From NCBI GenBank assembly GCA_030704615.1, contig CM060733.1, positions 20,276,001 through 20,340,000 of the forward strand: 64,000 bases of DNA. Reading direction: 5' to 3'. Under the pieces are notes generated by a model. The model ran no database searches. It was not told the DNA's origin and was given only the letters and a program-made list of their open reading frames with translations. Below, one piece after another: positions 22,160 to 34,215 of the stretch. The number at the start of each line of letters is the position of its first letter. Position 1 is the first letter of the stretch. The position numbers and the translations under genes are program-made. The DNA comes from Takakia lepidozioides (Eukaryota; Streptophyta; Takakiopsida; Takakiales; Takakiaceae).

Positions 22160-24116
22160 ATGGTAAGAGAGCGGCATCGAGTGTTCGTGAAATCGGGGGT
22201 GACTGCGGAGATCGGCGAGGAAGTGTTGCAGCGGCACTTTGGTGGGTATGGGACCGTTACCGATGTCTACATTCCGAAGGCCATGCCCTCTCTCACGCCC
22301 AAGGGCTTCGCGTATATTTCTTTCGACTCTGAAGAATCCGTGCAGCGTGCGGTAAGCCATTCTATCTCTCTTTCTTCTTGACTTGGGTTTCGGATTTTTC
22401 CTTTCTTTTTGTCTCGTATTTTGCTTGAGCCCTGTTTTGGTAAGGGGGTAAGTTGATTTTCACGAGTTTCGTAGTTTGAGAAGATAACGGTCCCCATCAA
22501 GTGATGTTCCACCTCAGGTATTTGTGTACTGGTGTCGCGTTCCATAACATTGTCTATCAAACATTTGTCGGGAGTGATGGGATTTTATATCGTTGCAGGA
22601 ATTTTCCAAGATTTTGATTTGCAGGTTTCAGAGACGACTCTTGATTGTCACTGTTGATGCAGGTGTTTCAAATATATGTAATTGTGTTTCGCAGTACAAG
22701 TATTTTGTTCTGTTTTCCTGATTATTGAAATTCCTCTCTTGAAACAAAGTTAAAGGTTTTCAAGCTGTAAATTTGGTGTAGGGAACGGAATTTATGACAC
22801 TCATCACGGCAATCTGGCACATGAATTCATCTTTTGCACACTCCCCTGTCATACCATATCTCTATGTCTTTACATGGTTTCAGGTCCAAATGCTGCTCTG
22901 GGTTGTGGATATGAGCTCTGAACCCTGCAGATTTCTAAAAATTTGTCTTCTGGGAAACAGGCTCAAGCTTCTCATGGCCTTAAGGCAGTGGGATATGTGG
23001 TGGAATGATGGACATGACCATTGTGTTGGAACGTGTTCGGGATCAGTTGCAGGAGCCTGTACATGAAATAGAGGGAAAGCAATTTCCAGTGGGAAGAGCT
23101 GAACCTCGGCCATCTGAAAGAAGTGTGTGGCACCATGAAGACCGCTTCAGAACGAGGGGGTTTGATCCTTTTGTTCCCTGGACTGCTCGGCCTCCAGGCC
23201 CTGCTATGCATGGTGCACCTGCTGCAGGCCCACCTGGAGCTGAGTTGAGACCAGTTGGATTACCTGGTCTAGCTGTTCCAGGAGAGGTCCCAGCATATGC
23301 AGATGAATCGCCCTTTGCTGACATGGAAGGTTATGGCTGGGTAGGAGGTCCTGGACCAATAGGTCCTGGTGGCTATTCTATGAGGAGAAATGCTTGCCGC
23401 ATTTTTGTTGGAGGCGTTCCGGATGTACTATCTGAAGAAGATTTAAAAGGTCATTTTGAAAAGTAAGTTGGAATCCAAAGACTTGGCTTTTCCAATGCTT
23501 TATATTGGTTTGCACCCCTGCCCTGTCTGTCATTCCCTTAACTTACCTCAGACCTGGGATTGGTAGCACGGTCTCACCCAGCTCTGCAAGATGCAAATTG
23601 TGGGATATTGATGCTTGTGGGTGCTATTTCTGAATCAATTTCAAAATTCACTTGTCCAGTACCTCCAACAGTTATATCTTCCTTTCCTTCTTTGCAACGG
23701 CATACCTTCTGGGAAAGTTTAAGGCTTGATGTTAGCTGCAGATGCCTCATTATATGGATCGACTTGACTCTTCGGGTCATGTCTTGTCCAGATATGGCAA
23801 GGTGGAGGATGTCTACTTTCCTAAAGAAAAGGACAGCAGAAAAAGAAGAGGATTTTGCTATGTTCGTTTTGACACTCCCAAAGCAGCAGATGCAGCAGCA
23901 GCGCGGAGCCCTCGAACTATTGGAGGTCATGAGATCGGAGAAATTAAGATTGCGCAGCCACGGCCTGAGGCATGGGGCCCAGGGGAGGCTATGGAGTATG
24001 GATTAGATATGGAGGGATATCCTATTGGCTATGGTCCCCGCAGGCTTGGACCTGCATTCTATGACATGCCCAGGGGATTTGAAGGAAGGCCACCTGGCAG
24101 GTATCGTCCTTACTAG
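22160..24116 (+). CDS. Two-RRM RNA-binding protein (hnRNP/DAZAP1-like)
   Basis: Three exons: 22160-22351, 23053-23462 and 23792-24116. Introns are GT-AG in phases 0 and 2, and the product is 308 residues. RRM1 spans about residues 5-85 and has RNP2 as RVFVKSG and RNP1 as KGFAYISF; exon 2 completes it with HEIEGKQFPVGRAEPRP. A Gly/Pro-rich linker follows. RRM2 (about 178-258) has RNP2 as CRIFVGG and RNP1 as RGFCYVRF. The C-terminus is rich in Gly, Pro, Tyr and Arg (RGFEGRPPGRYRPY), a typical low-complexity tail. Paired RRMs with a Gly-rich tail are found in nuclear and shuttling hnRNP-type proteins acting in splicing or mRNA handling. RRM1 is unusual in starting with Lys-Ser-Gly rather than a Gly-Gly after RNP2. 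Confidence 0.9.
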
Positions 24117-27100
24117 TCAAGGCATCAAGTCATCCTTCGCATGTCAAGGGCTGTGGCGCACTGGCTTCCAAGCAGGGCAAGTTGTGTGAGGACCAAGGAA
24201 GCAATTTGGTGCTGGCCAATGTTTGTCTGCTTTTGAATTGTTTCTTGCCTCAGCTTCCAGCGCGGTATTTACCCTACATCTCACTGTTGCACGCGAAGTA
24301 AGTCTTCTTTCAAGGGCCCCTCCAATGTTCTCCATGTTCTTTTTGCCTGCCCTGTTGTGATACTTAGAAAGGGTAGGATCATGTGGCTCAGTGTGCACTC
24401 AAAAACAACAGACAAGATCATCCAACTGGAATTGGCATTGCATGGATGGATATAACAGCATCTAGGCTTACAGAGGACGGCCGGGGTTTAGCATTATAGC
24501 GTCAACAGATTGGTTCCAGTGGAAAGGAGTGACTGATGGGATCTGCTGCTTTTAGCGATTGGCAGTAGCAGAGGACTGTGGCCGATGACTGAGTGCAGCC
24601 AGAGTCACTGAAAGGAGATGCTTGCCAGTCATCCTACTGCAACTGAACTGTTTTGCCTCCGAGTGGACAAGGACTTGACAGAGATTCAAGAGAAGGATGC
24701 CAGTTATTTGCGTGTTAATTTTCTAGCTCCTCCACCATGCTGGTGCCATTAGACAGATGCCTCAAGACAGCATCTAGGGTGGAGGTGGAATGTGAGCTAC
24801 TAGACAAAGACTGCCATACCTTCATGCTATGTGACTGTCCAAGAGTGTTTGATTCTAGGCCATTCATTTGTGTAATTCATGGCAAGGAGGTGCCGGTGGT
24901 AAGTTTGGTTCAGGGTGGTTACAACTCTCTCAAGTTAGATAGGACTGCCAATTTTAACCACAGCAAAGATTTTGAGTACAGAATGCTGGAAATGTAGAAA
25001 GAAGGGATGATTTATGCATTGGCATTCTTGATATCTTTTAAAGCATAGATGTGATGTTTTCAAACATATGTGCGAACTGTAGTGTTCTTTTCATCCCAGG
25101 TGTTTGCAGTGGAAATCAGTTTTCATAGCTGAAGGTCTACAGGACAGGCTATCATTGAGCAGGCCCTACTTCTTACAAAAGCCTGTAGACCCCTATGCAT
25201 GAAGAAGTCAAAATAGTTGAAAACGCAAAGATTTGCAATGTGTGCAAGGTACTCTGTTTCTGGGTTGCACATTAGCAGTTACATGGTACCTCGTGCAGTA
25301 CATGTAGCTCTGACTAATGTCGATTTTGGAGAAAGGCGAGTGGCGGATGGTACTGATGTTGGTTGGCAGGTGTGGGAGGCTGTTCCAACCTTTCTCCCCC
25401 TATCCCACTTCCGTTCAGAGTCTTTTCTCTGCCTTTGTTCCTTTATCATTGGAGCTCGTCCTTCCACGATGGTTGTAGTGCAGGTGGTTTGAATGTGAGT
25501 CTCACTTCCATTGAAGGTTTCATGTCAAGATTGTATGCATTGCCTCTTTCTGGACCATACTTTTCTAATGCCTTAATTTGTGACAGGCACAACAGTCTCC
25601 TGAACTGAGGTTTGATAAGTTAGGGAAGAATCTATTATATACTCATGTTGTGTGAGGTTTAGTGATAGATGTAGTTCAATGGAGCAGAAGATATTCTCGG
25701 GTTAGGTTGGGAGGGATGGTTAGTATTGTGCTTATAACTTTGTATGTCTGTTGTAAGGTCATGACCAAGTTTGTTCAACATAGGAGTGGTTTGTGTGCAT
25801 AGTAGTATAAAGTACAAAGCTACTTGTTCTCGAAATGGACATAGATGAAGTGTGGTTGTCTGTGAGGGAAGGACTGTGCACATGGAGTGCAAAATTTTCA
25901 AGCATTGTTGTTGTCATGTCATGGCAACAGTCTTCACAACATCAGCAGACTAGTGACTGACTCATTTGGATATTATCCCATGGTACTTTATGACTTCAGC
26001 GGACCAGGGCTCAGTACTCCAGGATTCCAAACTCTGCTTCAGCACTTGATTGCCTTTCTGACTCCTCCCATAGCTCAGTATCCGCGAGAACGATTTGTAC
26101 ATGTTGAAAATTGGGAATGCATAACTTTACCACTATGGCTTGAGCAATTTGGTCGAGAACTGTGGAGGAATAATCTTGTGCTAGACGTTGCAAAAGCTGA
26201 TCAGAAATGTAGGAGAAACCCAAGCAATTTCGTAGGTTGCAGCAAGCACCATCTTGGGACTACCCAGCTCCCACCAACCTTGTTCTCAGACCTCCCTTTC
26301 TGGGTAGTTACCTCATTGTGGGCGTCCCATCAAGGTTGAATCATCTATTCTGAGTTTATCCTCAGATGGTTCATCTAACATATGTCAAAGGCATGGAAAT
26401 GAAGACAATGATGCACGTTCGATGGGCATTGTTATATATAGGTCATTGTAGGGTTATTGAACGCATATTGGTCATGGCAGCAGGTGTTGGAAGCTCAATT
26501 ACAAAGGGGGTCACTTCTGTCCCGAAGTGAGTCATCCACAAACAACATGCAAGTGTTGGTTGAACATAGGGTAGAGAGCAAAGATACTGTGATTTACAAC
26601 TCATGCTACCGCATGAATGCGTAGATCCAAGTAATAGTCAACTCAAGCTGCGCCATATGTAAGGAGCTGAAGTACCCACTTCTACATTATAATAGCACTC
26701 GCACATTGCTGACAACAATCCAGTCGTAGGAATTCAAGACATTGACATCATACTAGAAAGCATGAGGTTGATTCCAGCACTGCACGTCTAGTCCTTGAGT
26801 CTGAGGGTTGTTACACTGTGATTGGTTACTGTAGCCCTGTGACTGCTGGTAATGCTATGGAGGGTAAGAACACGAATGAGCCCAGGATTAGGTGAGCAAC
26901 AGGAGCTACTCGACTGATAGTACTAGCCTCATCATGAATCACCATCAAGAGGAATACTTTGCAAAGGCATCAAACCTTGACCTGGACTAAAACAATCCAT
27001 GCAAACAAGAGTTTTTGCTGCTGACCCTACGATTCGTATGGTATGTCGACTGGCACAATAGCTCTCAGCTCACAGCCGCCTGTAGTGCATGCTGCAGAGA

Positions 27101-28400
27101 GCTTAGAAGAGTTGTGGTAGAAACTGTTGTGACAAGTGGATTGTTAGTACGGAGCTGTAGTAGGGTTTGAGGGTACTGTGGCAGCGATGGCAGCAGGGTG
27201 AGCCCTCGTGACACAAGGCCGTAGTTGTGTTCAATGCACAGTCTGCTGTTTAGGTGGTGTTTTACGAATGTGCAATCACTAAGCACAAGGGTTTTTCTTT
27301 TGGACTTGTGGAAGGAGAAATGAGAAGTGAAAATGAAGTGACAAATCACAACTTACATCAGTCGAGAGAAAGTGGGGAGGAGAGTAAGATGGCTGTATGG
27401 TTTAAGAATTTTTTTGTGTTATCAGGGGCTCAATGTAAAGCAAACAAGGTGACATCGGCAAGACTGTACCTTACATTGAAAGACCCACCAACACTAACGT
27501 AGCAACCCGATCATTGTGAATTCATATGGGCCACTTAGGAGATAGTACATCATGCCTTCTTGGCTCTTTCGAAGTATAGGGCTCTAACTACACTTAATCA
27601 CCTCCTTGCTGTCGTGGGGAATGAGGTGCTGCAAAAGTGAATGGGTTTGGCAGCTTTCGCCAAACTGTTGCGAGTTCCCAATGTTGCTGTGTGTTGGAGT
27701 CATGTACGAAATGTGAAACCCTCCGATCACATGTGTTAGTATCAATGTTTCTTGTTGGAGTTGGTACAATGTAGCTTTTGGAATTCTGTGGAGCAGGCAG
27801 ACATGGCCAGAACTGATCTCATGTAGGACAGTACAAAAGACTCTGGGTTGCGGTTGAATTGACGACAGAGAGGCCGGCTCAGAACTTCGAGACGCCGCAG
27901 GGGTTTCGTATACAAGAGTAATCTAAGAGAAGAAGATGACCGTAAGCATAAATGTGTTGTAAGAAATTGCTACTATTTAGCTCATGAGCTGTTCAGTAGA
28001 TCGGCATGAGAAAAGAGCTTATAATGTGGGTCTGACGGTGCATCGATACTGATCTCCTCCCATGTGTCTCCTGTCTCGGAATTAGGTTCTGCAGCCCAAC
28101 TTAGCTGAACTCAGTAATGTGCGCCTCTTATGGGACTGGGAATATCTGTGTGACTTGTGCACCTATCCAATACCTAGTTTGAATCTCTCCCAGCTTACCA
28201 CGTAGAAAGAGAAAATGGTCTAATCTGTGTCATTTCTTACGAAGCATGGGCAATGGTGTGTCCATGCAGAGTCATGAGATCGTTCTCACACACACGTCGA
28301 GTTGGGTCTGCATGTTTCGGTACATAGGGTTGCCAAACAAAGTTTTCACTTTCAAAGGGAGTATCCAGAAACTGAAAGCAGCAATAAGCGCTAGGAGTTG
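24117..28400. other. 3' UTR of the RRM gene, then intergenic
   Basis: About 24117-24500 is the likely 3' untranslated region of the RRM gene. The remaining 4 kb has no coding region I can defend. The longest open frame (25887-26339, plus) shows no domain, no plausible splice partner and no codon signature of a gene. Confidence 0.4.
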
Positions 28401-28408
28401 ACCAGTAC

Positions 28409-28715
28409 CTGGTAATTTGAGGGTCAAAGCCACAACAGCATCATTTTCCACCTGCACGAACTCCACAAGTTTTCCTCAGTCCTGAAAGCATAACATGCAA
28501 AGACCGCCCGAACTAATCGAGTGAGCTCTTACCATTTGGTCAGCGAGGCTCTTGGCTTCGTCGAGAATTGCTTGGGAGTCAACCAGAATGAGGCGCTGCT
28601 GGTCGACAGGGACGTCGCTAAGTGCCTGCAGTTTTTGCTTCGTCTCCAGCACCATCTCCGATGGATCACAGTGCAAAAAATAGGTCGTCTTCTTGCGCTT
28701 CACTCGTATAAACAT
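28409..28715 (-). CDS. Elongin-B-like ubiquitin-like protein (3' exon not found)
   Basis: Exon 1 is 28715-28533 and exon 2 is 28451-28409, joined by a phase 0 GT-AG intron. The start is the ATG at 28715, giving MFIRVKRKKTTYFLHCDPSE. This is followed by the ubiquitin-fold elements ETKQKLQALSDVPVDQQRL and ILDEAKSLADQ, and in exon 2 VENDAVVALTLK. The pattern matches the plant elongin-B-like family of about 120 residues. In animals elongin B pairs with elongin C as adaptor of cullin-RING ubiquitin ligases and the elongin transcription factor; the plant protein is less studied. Exon 2 ends at a GTACTG donor, so the acidic C-terminal exon must lie at or below 28,400; I could not place it. The gene may be intact or truncated. 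Confidence 0.8.
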
Positions 28716-29777
28716 GGCCTGACCGTTATCCCCATCAATCAAAGCCTCACAAAGAAGAAGCGGGGGACTTTAACGCTTGACCCGGCACAAAATATTAGTT
28801 TGCAGGTTGAAAGTAAGTAGAGTGTTACTTATTTACTAGAAAATAAGTTGTTGTTCAGGGCTGGAGCAGCGCCCTTTCAGTCTGCAGAGTTCCGGGCCAA
28901 GTCCCGAATCATCGAACGATGTCATGGCAATTGACATTCCCATATCTTTGCGTGAATCTCCTCACTCCATATTAAGGAGAGAATCTGGACATCAGTCATC
29001 CAGAAGTCCTGGCGACCATAGCCTTGTGGGTCGTGGCAAGAAGCTCTGCCACTTTGGTATCTGAAAGACTTTAGTAATCTCCTATTGTTCCCGCCAGAAT
29101 CCACCATACCCTTCCAAGCCTCACCCATGGATCGAAGAGAGAGAAACTTTTTCCAGCTTCCCGATGATCGATCAGTCTTCAAACCAAAATCTGAATATAA
29201 CAGTCCTTCTACAAACAAATTGACTATAATCCTTCCATAAGCTCATTATAACGTCCACCTGTGCCATAATCCTACCGTGGTGTGGTTCCTATGACGATGA
29301 AACCAAAACCTTTCTCCATTGACTGACAACCTTTTTCTGCGAGAGAAAGACGTCCACAAAGAAAAGAACATGATAACCACAGAACGCCGAGAGAGAAACA
29401 TACCATGGTAGCCTCTTCAGCCTCCACTGGAATATCTGCAAAGGTGTGATCCCTCACACTAAAGGATCTGTGTGAAATCCAAATCCGGTTGCCGGATCCC
29501 TCAAGAGGCAATCAAAATGTCAGTTTTGTCTCCCTCTCTCCTCTGCTTATAAGTCTCTTGCGATTTTTCTCAAGTTGTGGGACTGGATCTGACTAGTGCA
29601 ACCATCTTAAGAACCCATAGATCAAACTGTCGGATGGCAGAAACACCCATGATGCTCTATACACATGGATCGTTTCAAAACCGGAGGAGTCTGGGGAACG
29701 TGAAGGTGGTGAGTGACGGTCGTTGATACCGTTCGACAAAAAGAGGAAATCCTTCTCATGAGCGAGAAGACAAGAGC
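28716..29777. other. Intergenic, no gene recognised
   Basis: Open frames on the minus strand (28922-29218 and 29272-29511) lack an ATG in a suitable place or lack any recognisable domain. The region includes the presumed promoter of the elongin-B-like gene. Confidence 0.35.
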
Positions 29778-29851
29778 TGGCCCATGCAGGTCTCGAACCT
29801 GCGACCTTCGCGTTATTAGCACGACGCTCTAACCAACTGAGCTAAAAGGCC
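29778..29851 (-). tRNA. tRNA-Ile (anticodon AAU)
   Basis: A 74-base tRNA on the minus strand, without intron. The D-arm box A region reads TAGCTCAGTTGGTTAGAG and the box B region GGTTCGAGACC. The anticodon loop CTAATAA gives AAU, read as inosine at the wobble position, so it decodes AUU, AUC and AUA poorly. The acceptor stem is imperfect: it starts GGCCTTT against the usual GGCCCAT of this plant tRNA, leaving one G-U pair and one U-U mismatch. Confidence 0.93.
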
Positions 29852-30787
29852 ATCACGACAAATTGGGGTGAAAGAAAACCTTTATAGTTTCACAGGATGA
29901 GATGAAAAGTTTGGTCTTGAAGTATTCATGCCTAATCGTTTGAGGTCAACCAGCTATGTGACGACTCTGAGCCCAATACAGTTTTACCCATTGTCAATCA
30001 CTAGACTTGATTGATTGCTCTTTGGGTTGAAGCTCCATAGATGTATTTCATGAGAGGGGTTGCCATTGCTACGGCACAGACCCCAGCAGTAATGAGGGAG
30101 GGAGGACGGAAGAGAACTTGAGGGAGTTCAGCTGTTGTGGTGTTCTCAAAAAAATTCCTCCTCTTGCTTTTAGTCCAATATTAGTACTGATTTCTAGCCA
30201 GGACAACTGTGCTATGTTGGCTCCTGTGCTTTGCGATTGGACTGGTGGTGCTCCTGATCATTCAGACGTTGTTTTTAACGACTATGGATAGAAAAGAGGG
30301 GTGTGGTATGGCAAATTTTCTCAACACTTGCTACAGCTTTGTTGAGTTATAGAACCAGTAGCCCATGTACACAAAACGGGCAAGAAGATAACTGTGGAGA
30401 TCAGGGATGAAAATGGAAACTTATGAATGGTGGTCATGAGACTATACCCTTGAGAACTGTATGTAAAGAAAGTCGCACTCCTCCTAGGATGAGATTGCGA
30501 AAGCGATGTGTGCTCAAACTTCCCCTGCTCTTGCTTCGGAGAGAGCAGAAAGGGAAGAACTAGGGGGCCACCAGGGGGAGGGTGCACTTGACAAGGTGTG
30601 AGAGAGAGAAGAAAATCGACAACTTATTACTTCCATCAAGGACCAGTTAGAAAGGGAACAGGTTAACTTACTTGTTATTTCACCCCATTGATGCAAAAAG
30701 CCAGAAGGGGCCAGCTGTGTATACTCCTAGGTCTGTGAAAATGAAGTGCAACAAACATGGAGACAATATAAAATACAACATCCGTCT
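29852..30787. other. Intergenic between the two tRNA genes
   Basis: No gene seen. Short open frames on the minus strand (30321-30587, 30514-30696) have low-complexity or unremarkable translations. Confidence 0.4.
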
Positions 30788-30858
30788 TGCACTGGCCGGG
30801 AATCGAACCCGGGTCTGTACCGTGGCAGGGTACTATTCTACCACTAGACCACCAGTGC
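30788..30858 (-). tRNA. tRNA-Gly (anticodon GCC)
   Basis: A 71-base tRNA on the minus strand including the discriminator base, without intron. The 5' half reads GCACTGGTGGTCTAGTGGTA. The anticodon loop CTGCCAC gives GCC, decoding GGC and GGU. The T-arm has the box B sequence GGTTCGATTCC, and the 3' acceptor strand CCAGTGC pairs fully with the 5' end. Confidence 0.96.
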
Positions 30859-31440
30859 TACTGTGAATGGGTTTGTAACTTTAACAAAGAAGTTCAGTTT
30901 GCTTCACATAGCCTAGGCCCAAAACCACATGCTATGGAATGTTTAACCATGGAATAATTGAGGAATCTATCCTGAGATATTGGAATCTATTTCGGGCCCA
31001 TGTAATTCGTCAGAGCATATACCATAGACTTTTTGTATTTTATGCCCGTGTTGTGCCTTACCCAAGTATCACTTTCTCTCCTTCGATGAAAACTATTCCC
31101 ATGTTGGACTTCTCTAGATAAGATAACACCTCCTCAGGTAACATCTCCGTTATCTATGAAAAACAAAGCGGCTCGTCGACTCTGTGAACAGTGGAATCTA
31201 CTTTCATCCATAATAAAACTTGAAAATTCATCCATTTATTTTTCATACATTGATCAGTATGAGATATGTTACATGATGGAGGTATAACTTGGAGCAGGCA
31301 AATCAGGAAGTAGTTTTCAACCAAGGAGACGAGGTGACATCTGGGGAAGGGAGAGGAGGGGCTTAACGATTTTTTACATTGATGCCTAGTCTCCTATTTA
31401 CTCTAAAGACGCTGACAAGCCAATAAATGGATGATTTTTC
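30859..31440. other. Intergenic, no gene recognised
   Basis: No coding exon or repeat structure seen between tRNA-Gly and the LINE remnant. Confidence 0.4.
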
Positions 31441-32260
31441 AAGCTTATAATGGATAATACTCGGATCTGCTTGTGGTCATCCCCCTCGAAATGCTTTGAT
31501 TCCATTATACCAATAGCTTCTCCCCTCCTACCATGGTTGAAACACGCCAAATTTGTCCTCATTGGAGGCACTGATATTCCCTCCCTGCAGCTGGACCTGG
31601 CTGAATGGAAATGGTCTTGTGAGAATGACTTCCCACCCCTTCTTCTCCTTTTCTGCCAAGAAAGGCTACAGGGCCTTGATGAATGCCAAACCCCTATTCG
31701 CGAAATGGAGTGATAGATGGGAGCACGAGAACTTTGCAATTGAAAACTGGAAATGTATTTGGTCTGTGGTTTGGGACAAATCTAAATCGTCCAAAATCAG
31801 TGCCTTCCTTTTGCAGGTAGCCAACAGGGTCCTCAAAGAAGAAGAAGAAAACTCTGACCGAAGCCGGCGTAACTAAGAGCCACTTTGCCGCCCCTTTGCA
31901 GGGGTGGGCCCTATTCAAGGTCCTCAAAATGGGCCAATATTTAAACTTCAGGAAGGCTCTCCTATGTCAATGTTGCACTTTTGGGATCATTGAATCCCTT
32001 GAACATAATTACCTCATCCACAGTGTTGCCCCACACACCATATGGCCCCTGGTGCAAAATTTCTATCAGGCCTGGGGCCTAATGCCCTTGTCTTCGGTGG
32101 CCATACTCGTAAACTATGATCGAAGGGGGAGAGACAAGTTCTCCGAATGCGCAGATGTCGCGAGGAAACCACAGCGTCAGCCAACCCTCCTCCTTGCCTT
32201 CCGAGCGTGGGGGAAGTTTGGGATCATTTATAGCTGCTCTGATGACCTTTCCTGTGTGTA
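31440..32260 (+). mobile_element. LINE 3' remnant (RT zinc-binding region)
   Basis: The frame from 31553 gives FSAKKGYRALMNAKPLF, a Trp-rich block ending in WDKSKSSKISAFL, and VANRVLK, the pattern of the zf-RVT domain at the C-terminus of plant L1-type LINE ORF2. After a frame change near 31,870 the Cys/His part continues (CQCC...SLEH...IHS) in the frame from 31896. Upstream reverse transcriptase and endonuclease are missing, so the copy is 5'-truncated and has decayed frames. The 3' region runs on without clear end. Confidence 0.7.
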
Positions 32261-32830
32261 GACATACAGAGTACCCGATTGCTGGTAGGGTCATAGAGCC
32301 AGGCTCCTCAGCTTCCCGAGAGTTTGAGAGGTTGGAGGTCAACTGAAGCACATCATATCATCATGAGCTGCCAGACTTCACTTTCATAGAGAGTTATTTC
32401 TCGCTTGAGGCCTTCTATGGGGCATGTTCTGATTCTCGATATGGCCTAGTGTGCTCTTGCTAGGTTCTGCAGTTTCTTTTCAATCTCGCGTGACTGTTTC
32501 AAATAACCCTCCTACAGTCTAGTGTAGCATTGGCATCTTTAGGGCACTGAAAGCTCTTGGTCAATGGTCTCGTCATCATATCAGCTTACTGTTGGTGAGT
32601 TATCCAGCAGGGTCGCCGCCAAGACTCATGACTCACGGCAGCTTCGGGCCATGAGGGTTATATAGCACTTTGAGATTTTTCTCTTTGTTATGATATGCTT
32701 CTTCCAGAGCGTATTGGCGAGGGCGGTGCAATCCACGCCGGTGGAATGCCTTGGTACGCGAGGGCGGTGCTTTCCACTCTGACCATTGCATTGCATTGCC
32801 AGACCTTTCTTGGTTGCACGTGCTTTATGC

Positions 32831-32931
32831 AGGGGAGGGCCCCTCATGTGGGCATTCCTCGATTTTCGGGCATTCCCTCTGGGGCCCATACCCTTATATC
32901 GAGGAATGCCCTCCACTAGGGGCCTTTCCCT
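32831..32931. repeat. Imperfect hairpin (about 35-bp arms)
   Basis: The arm at 32831-32864 pairs with the arm at 32896-32931. The inner 14 bp (GGGCATTCCTCGAT) are a perfect inverted match and the outer part pairs with a few mismatches. The loop is about 30 bases. It could be a foldback transposon remnant or a small-RNA precursor. Confidence 0.6.
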
Positions 32932-32939
32932 ATACTTAA

Positions 32940-34215
32940 TTTTTTTTCCCTCAAGTAATCCTCCCCTTTTCTCCCAAAAAGAAAAGAAAAGAAAAAGATA
33001 AAAGTATATTTCAGTATTCACATAAAGGAGCAATTGTAGCAGAAGGATGGTCAGACGAGTTCTCCAGGAAAGCTCCGAAATGCACAGTCCTGATCATTTC
33101 TGCTGAGCCGTCCAAAAATTGTCTGTTGCCTCAAAGTGTATGTGCGCTGACACTTTACCAATGCCTGAAGTAGTCGGTGACCTGATGAACACATCCCATC
33201 TCATGATCTCTTCTTTTGTGCAGGCAGGTCACCTTCACCTGCATGCTCTTTGGGGACTTGTGTGTCCAAGTGTGGTCTTAGTCTACAGGTTCCTTGTGAA
33301 AAGGGCATGTCTGTTGCTATGGATTGCAACTGGCGATGCACAGGTGGGAAAAGAGTTCAGTCCTTGGATATTATTGTGTGCGTTCAAAGTCTGTAATTGG
33401 TTCCAACATGGCTCAGGTGAGTCATCCTCTGTACTTCCGTCCCACTTCCGTGACCCCTGGTCTGTTTGTTTGAAGAGTCTTGTTGCGTGTCGCAGACACA
33501 GGGTCTTTTAACGGTGCTGTTTTCTGCTTCTCGCTGATGGATCACTCCAGCTTATTGAAAGAGGCAGAACATGGTGCCAATTTATGTATGCTTGTGTGGG
33601 AGGGGGATCAGAAGAGAGAGGGAAACGGATGTCTGCAGAAGAGTTTTGTGGGTTCATGTGCCAGGTCCATCACTTATTCACACTCCTAATGTATGAGAAC
33701 TGGAGCAGGGGCAGCAGCTTGTAGCGAGGTGAAGAGCCGGTTGGAGGCCATTGGGGGCTCTGACCTGCACCAGTTGTGGAAGCACTTCATGGCTTGTTTC
33801 CCGGGGTTGCAGCAGTTCCTATGAGGGGAGGGGAAGACAGGACACCAGAAGATCATGCACACTGTAAATACATTTCATGCAACAATTATTGCGACAGGAA
33901 ATCCCGTTTTTCCATATGCACTAATTTCTTATCCCTTACCTGTCCTGGAATATTAACATTCTGTTGATTAGACACGTAATCAGAATTACCTAATAATTCT
34001 CGCACAGAAGTGTACCCATCCCTTCCCTTGATTGTACTCTCTCTCTTACCAGGTTTGTTTCTCTCGAGATCAGAGCAAACTGTCATGGGCCCACTCTCAA
34101 AGATTGCTCGCCCTTGGCAGAAGCAAAAGAGTCACCAGAAGTGTAGAGCGTTTCAGATTTTTCTTGATAGCTCGCGCAAGTTGGAGGTAGTTCGATTTAA
34201 GCTGCAGTCCTGATC
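32940..34215. other. Intergenic upstream of the B3 gene
   Basis: No exon recognised. An A/G-rich AAAAG tract lies at 32977-33000. The phrase GTCCTGATCATTTC occurs both at about 33087 and at 34459, and GTCCTGATCAT also immediately before the B3 ATG at 34207; the meaning is unclear. Confidence 0.35.

Noticed and set aside
25887-26339. 150-codon plus-strand frame as a gene
   Set aside because: No domain, no supporting splice sites and isolated in a 4-kb stretch without other coding signal.
29272-29511. Minus-strand frame with a GT donor at its end as a first exon
   Set aside because: The frame is preceded by a stop and begins with TTG, not ATG; no partner exon was found.
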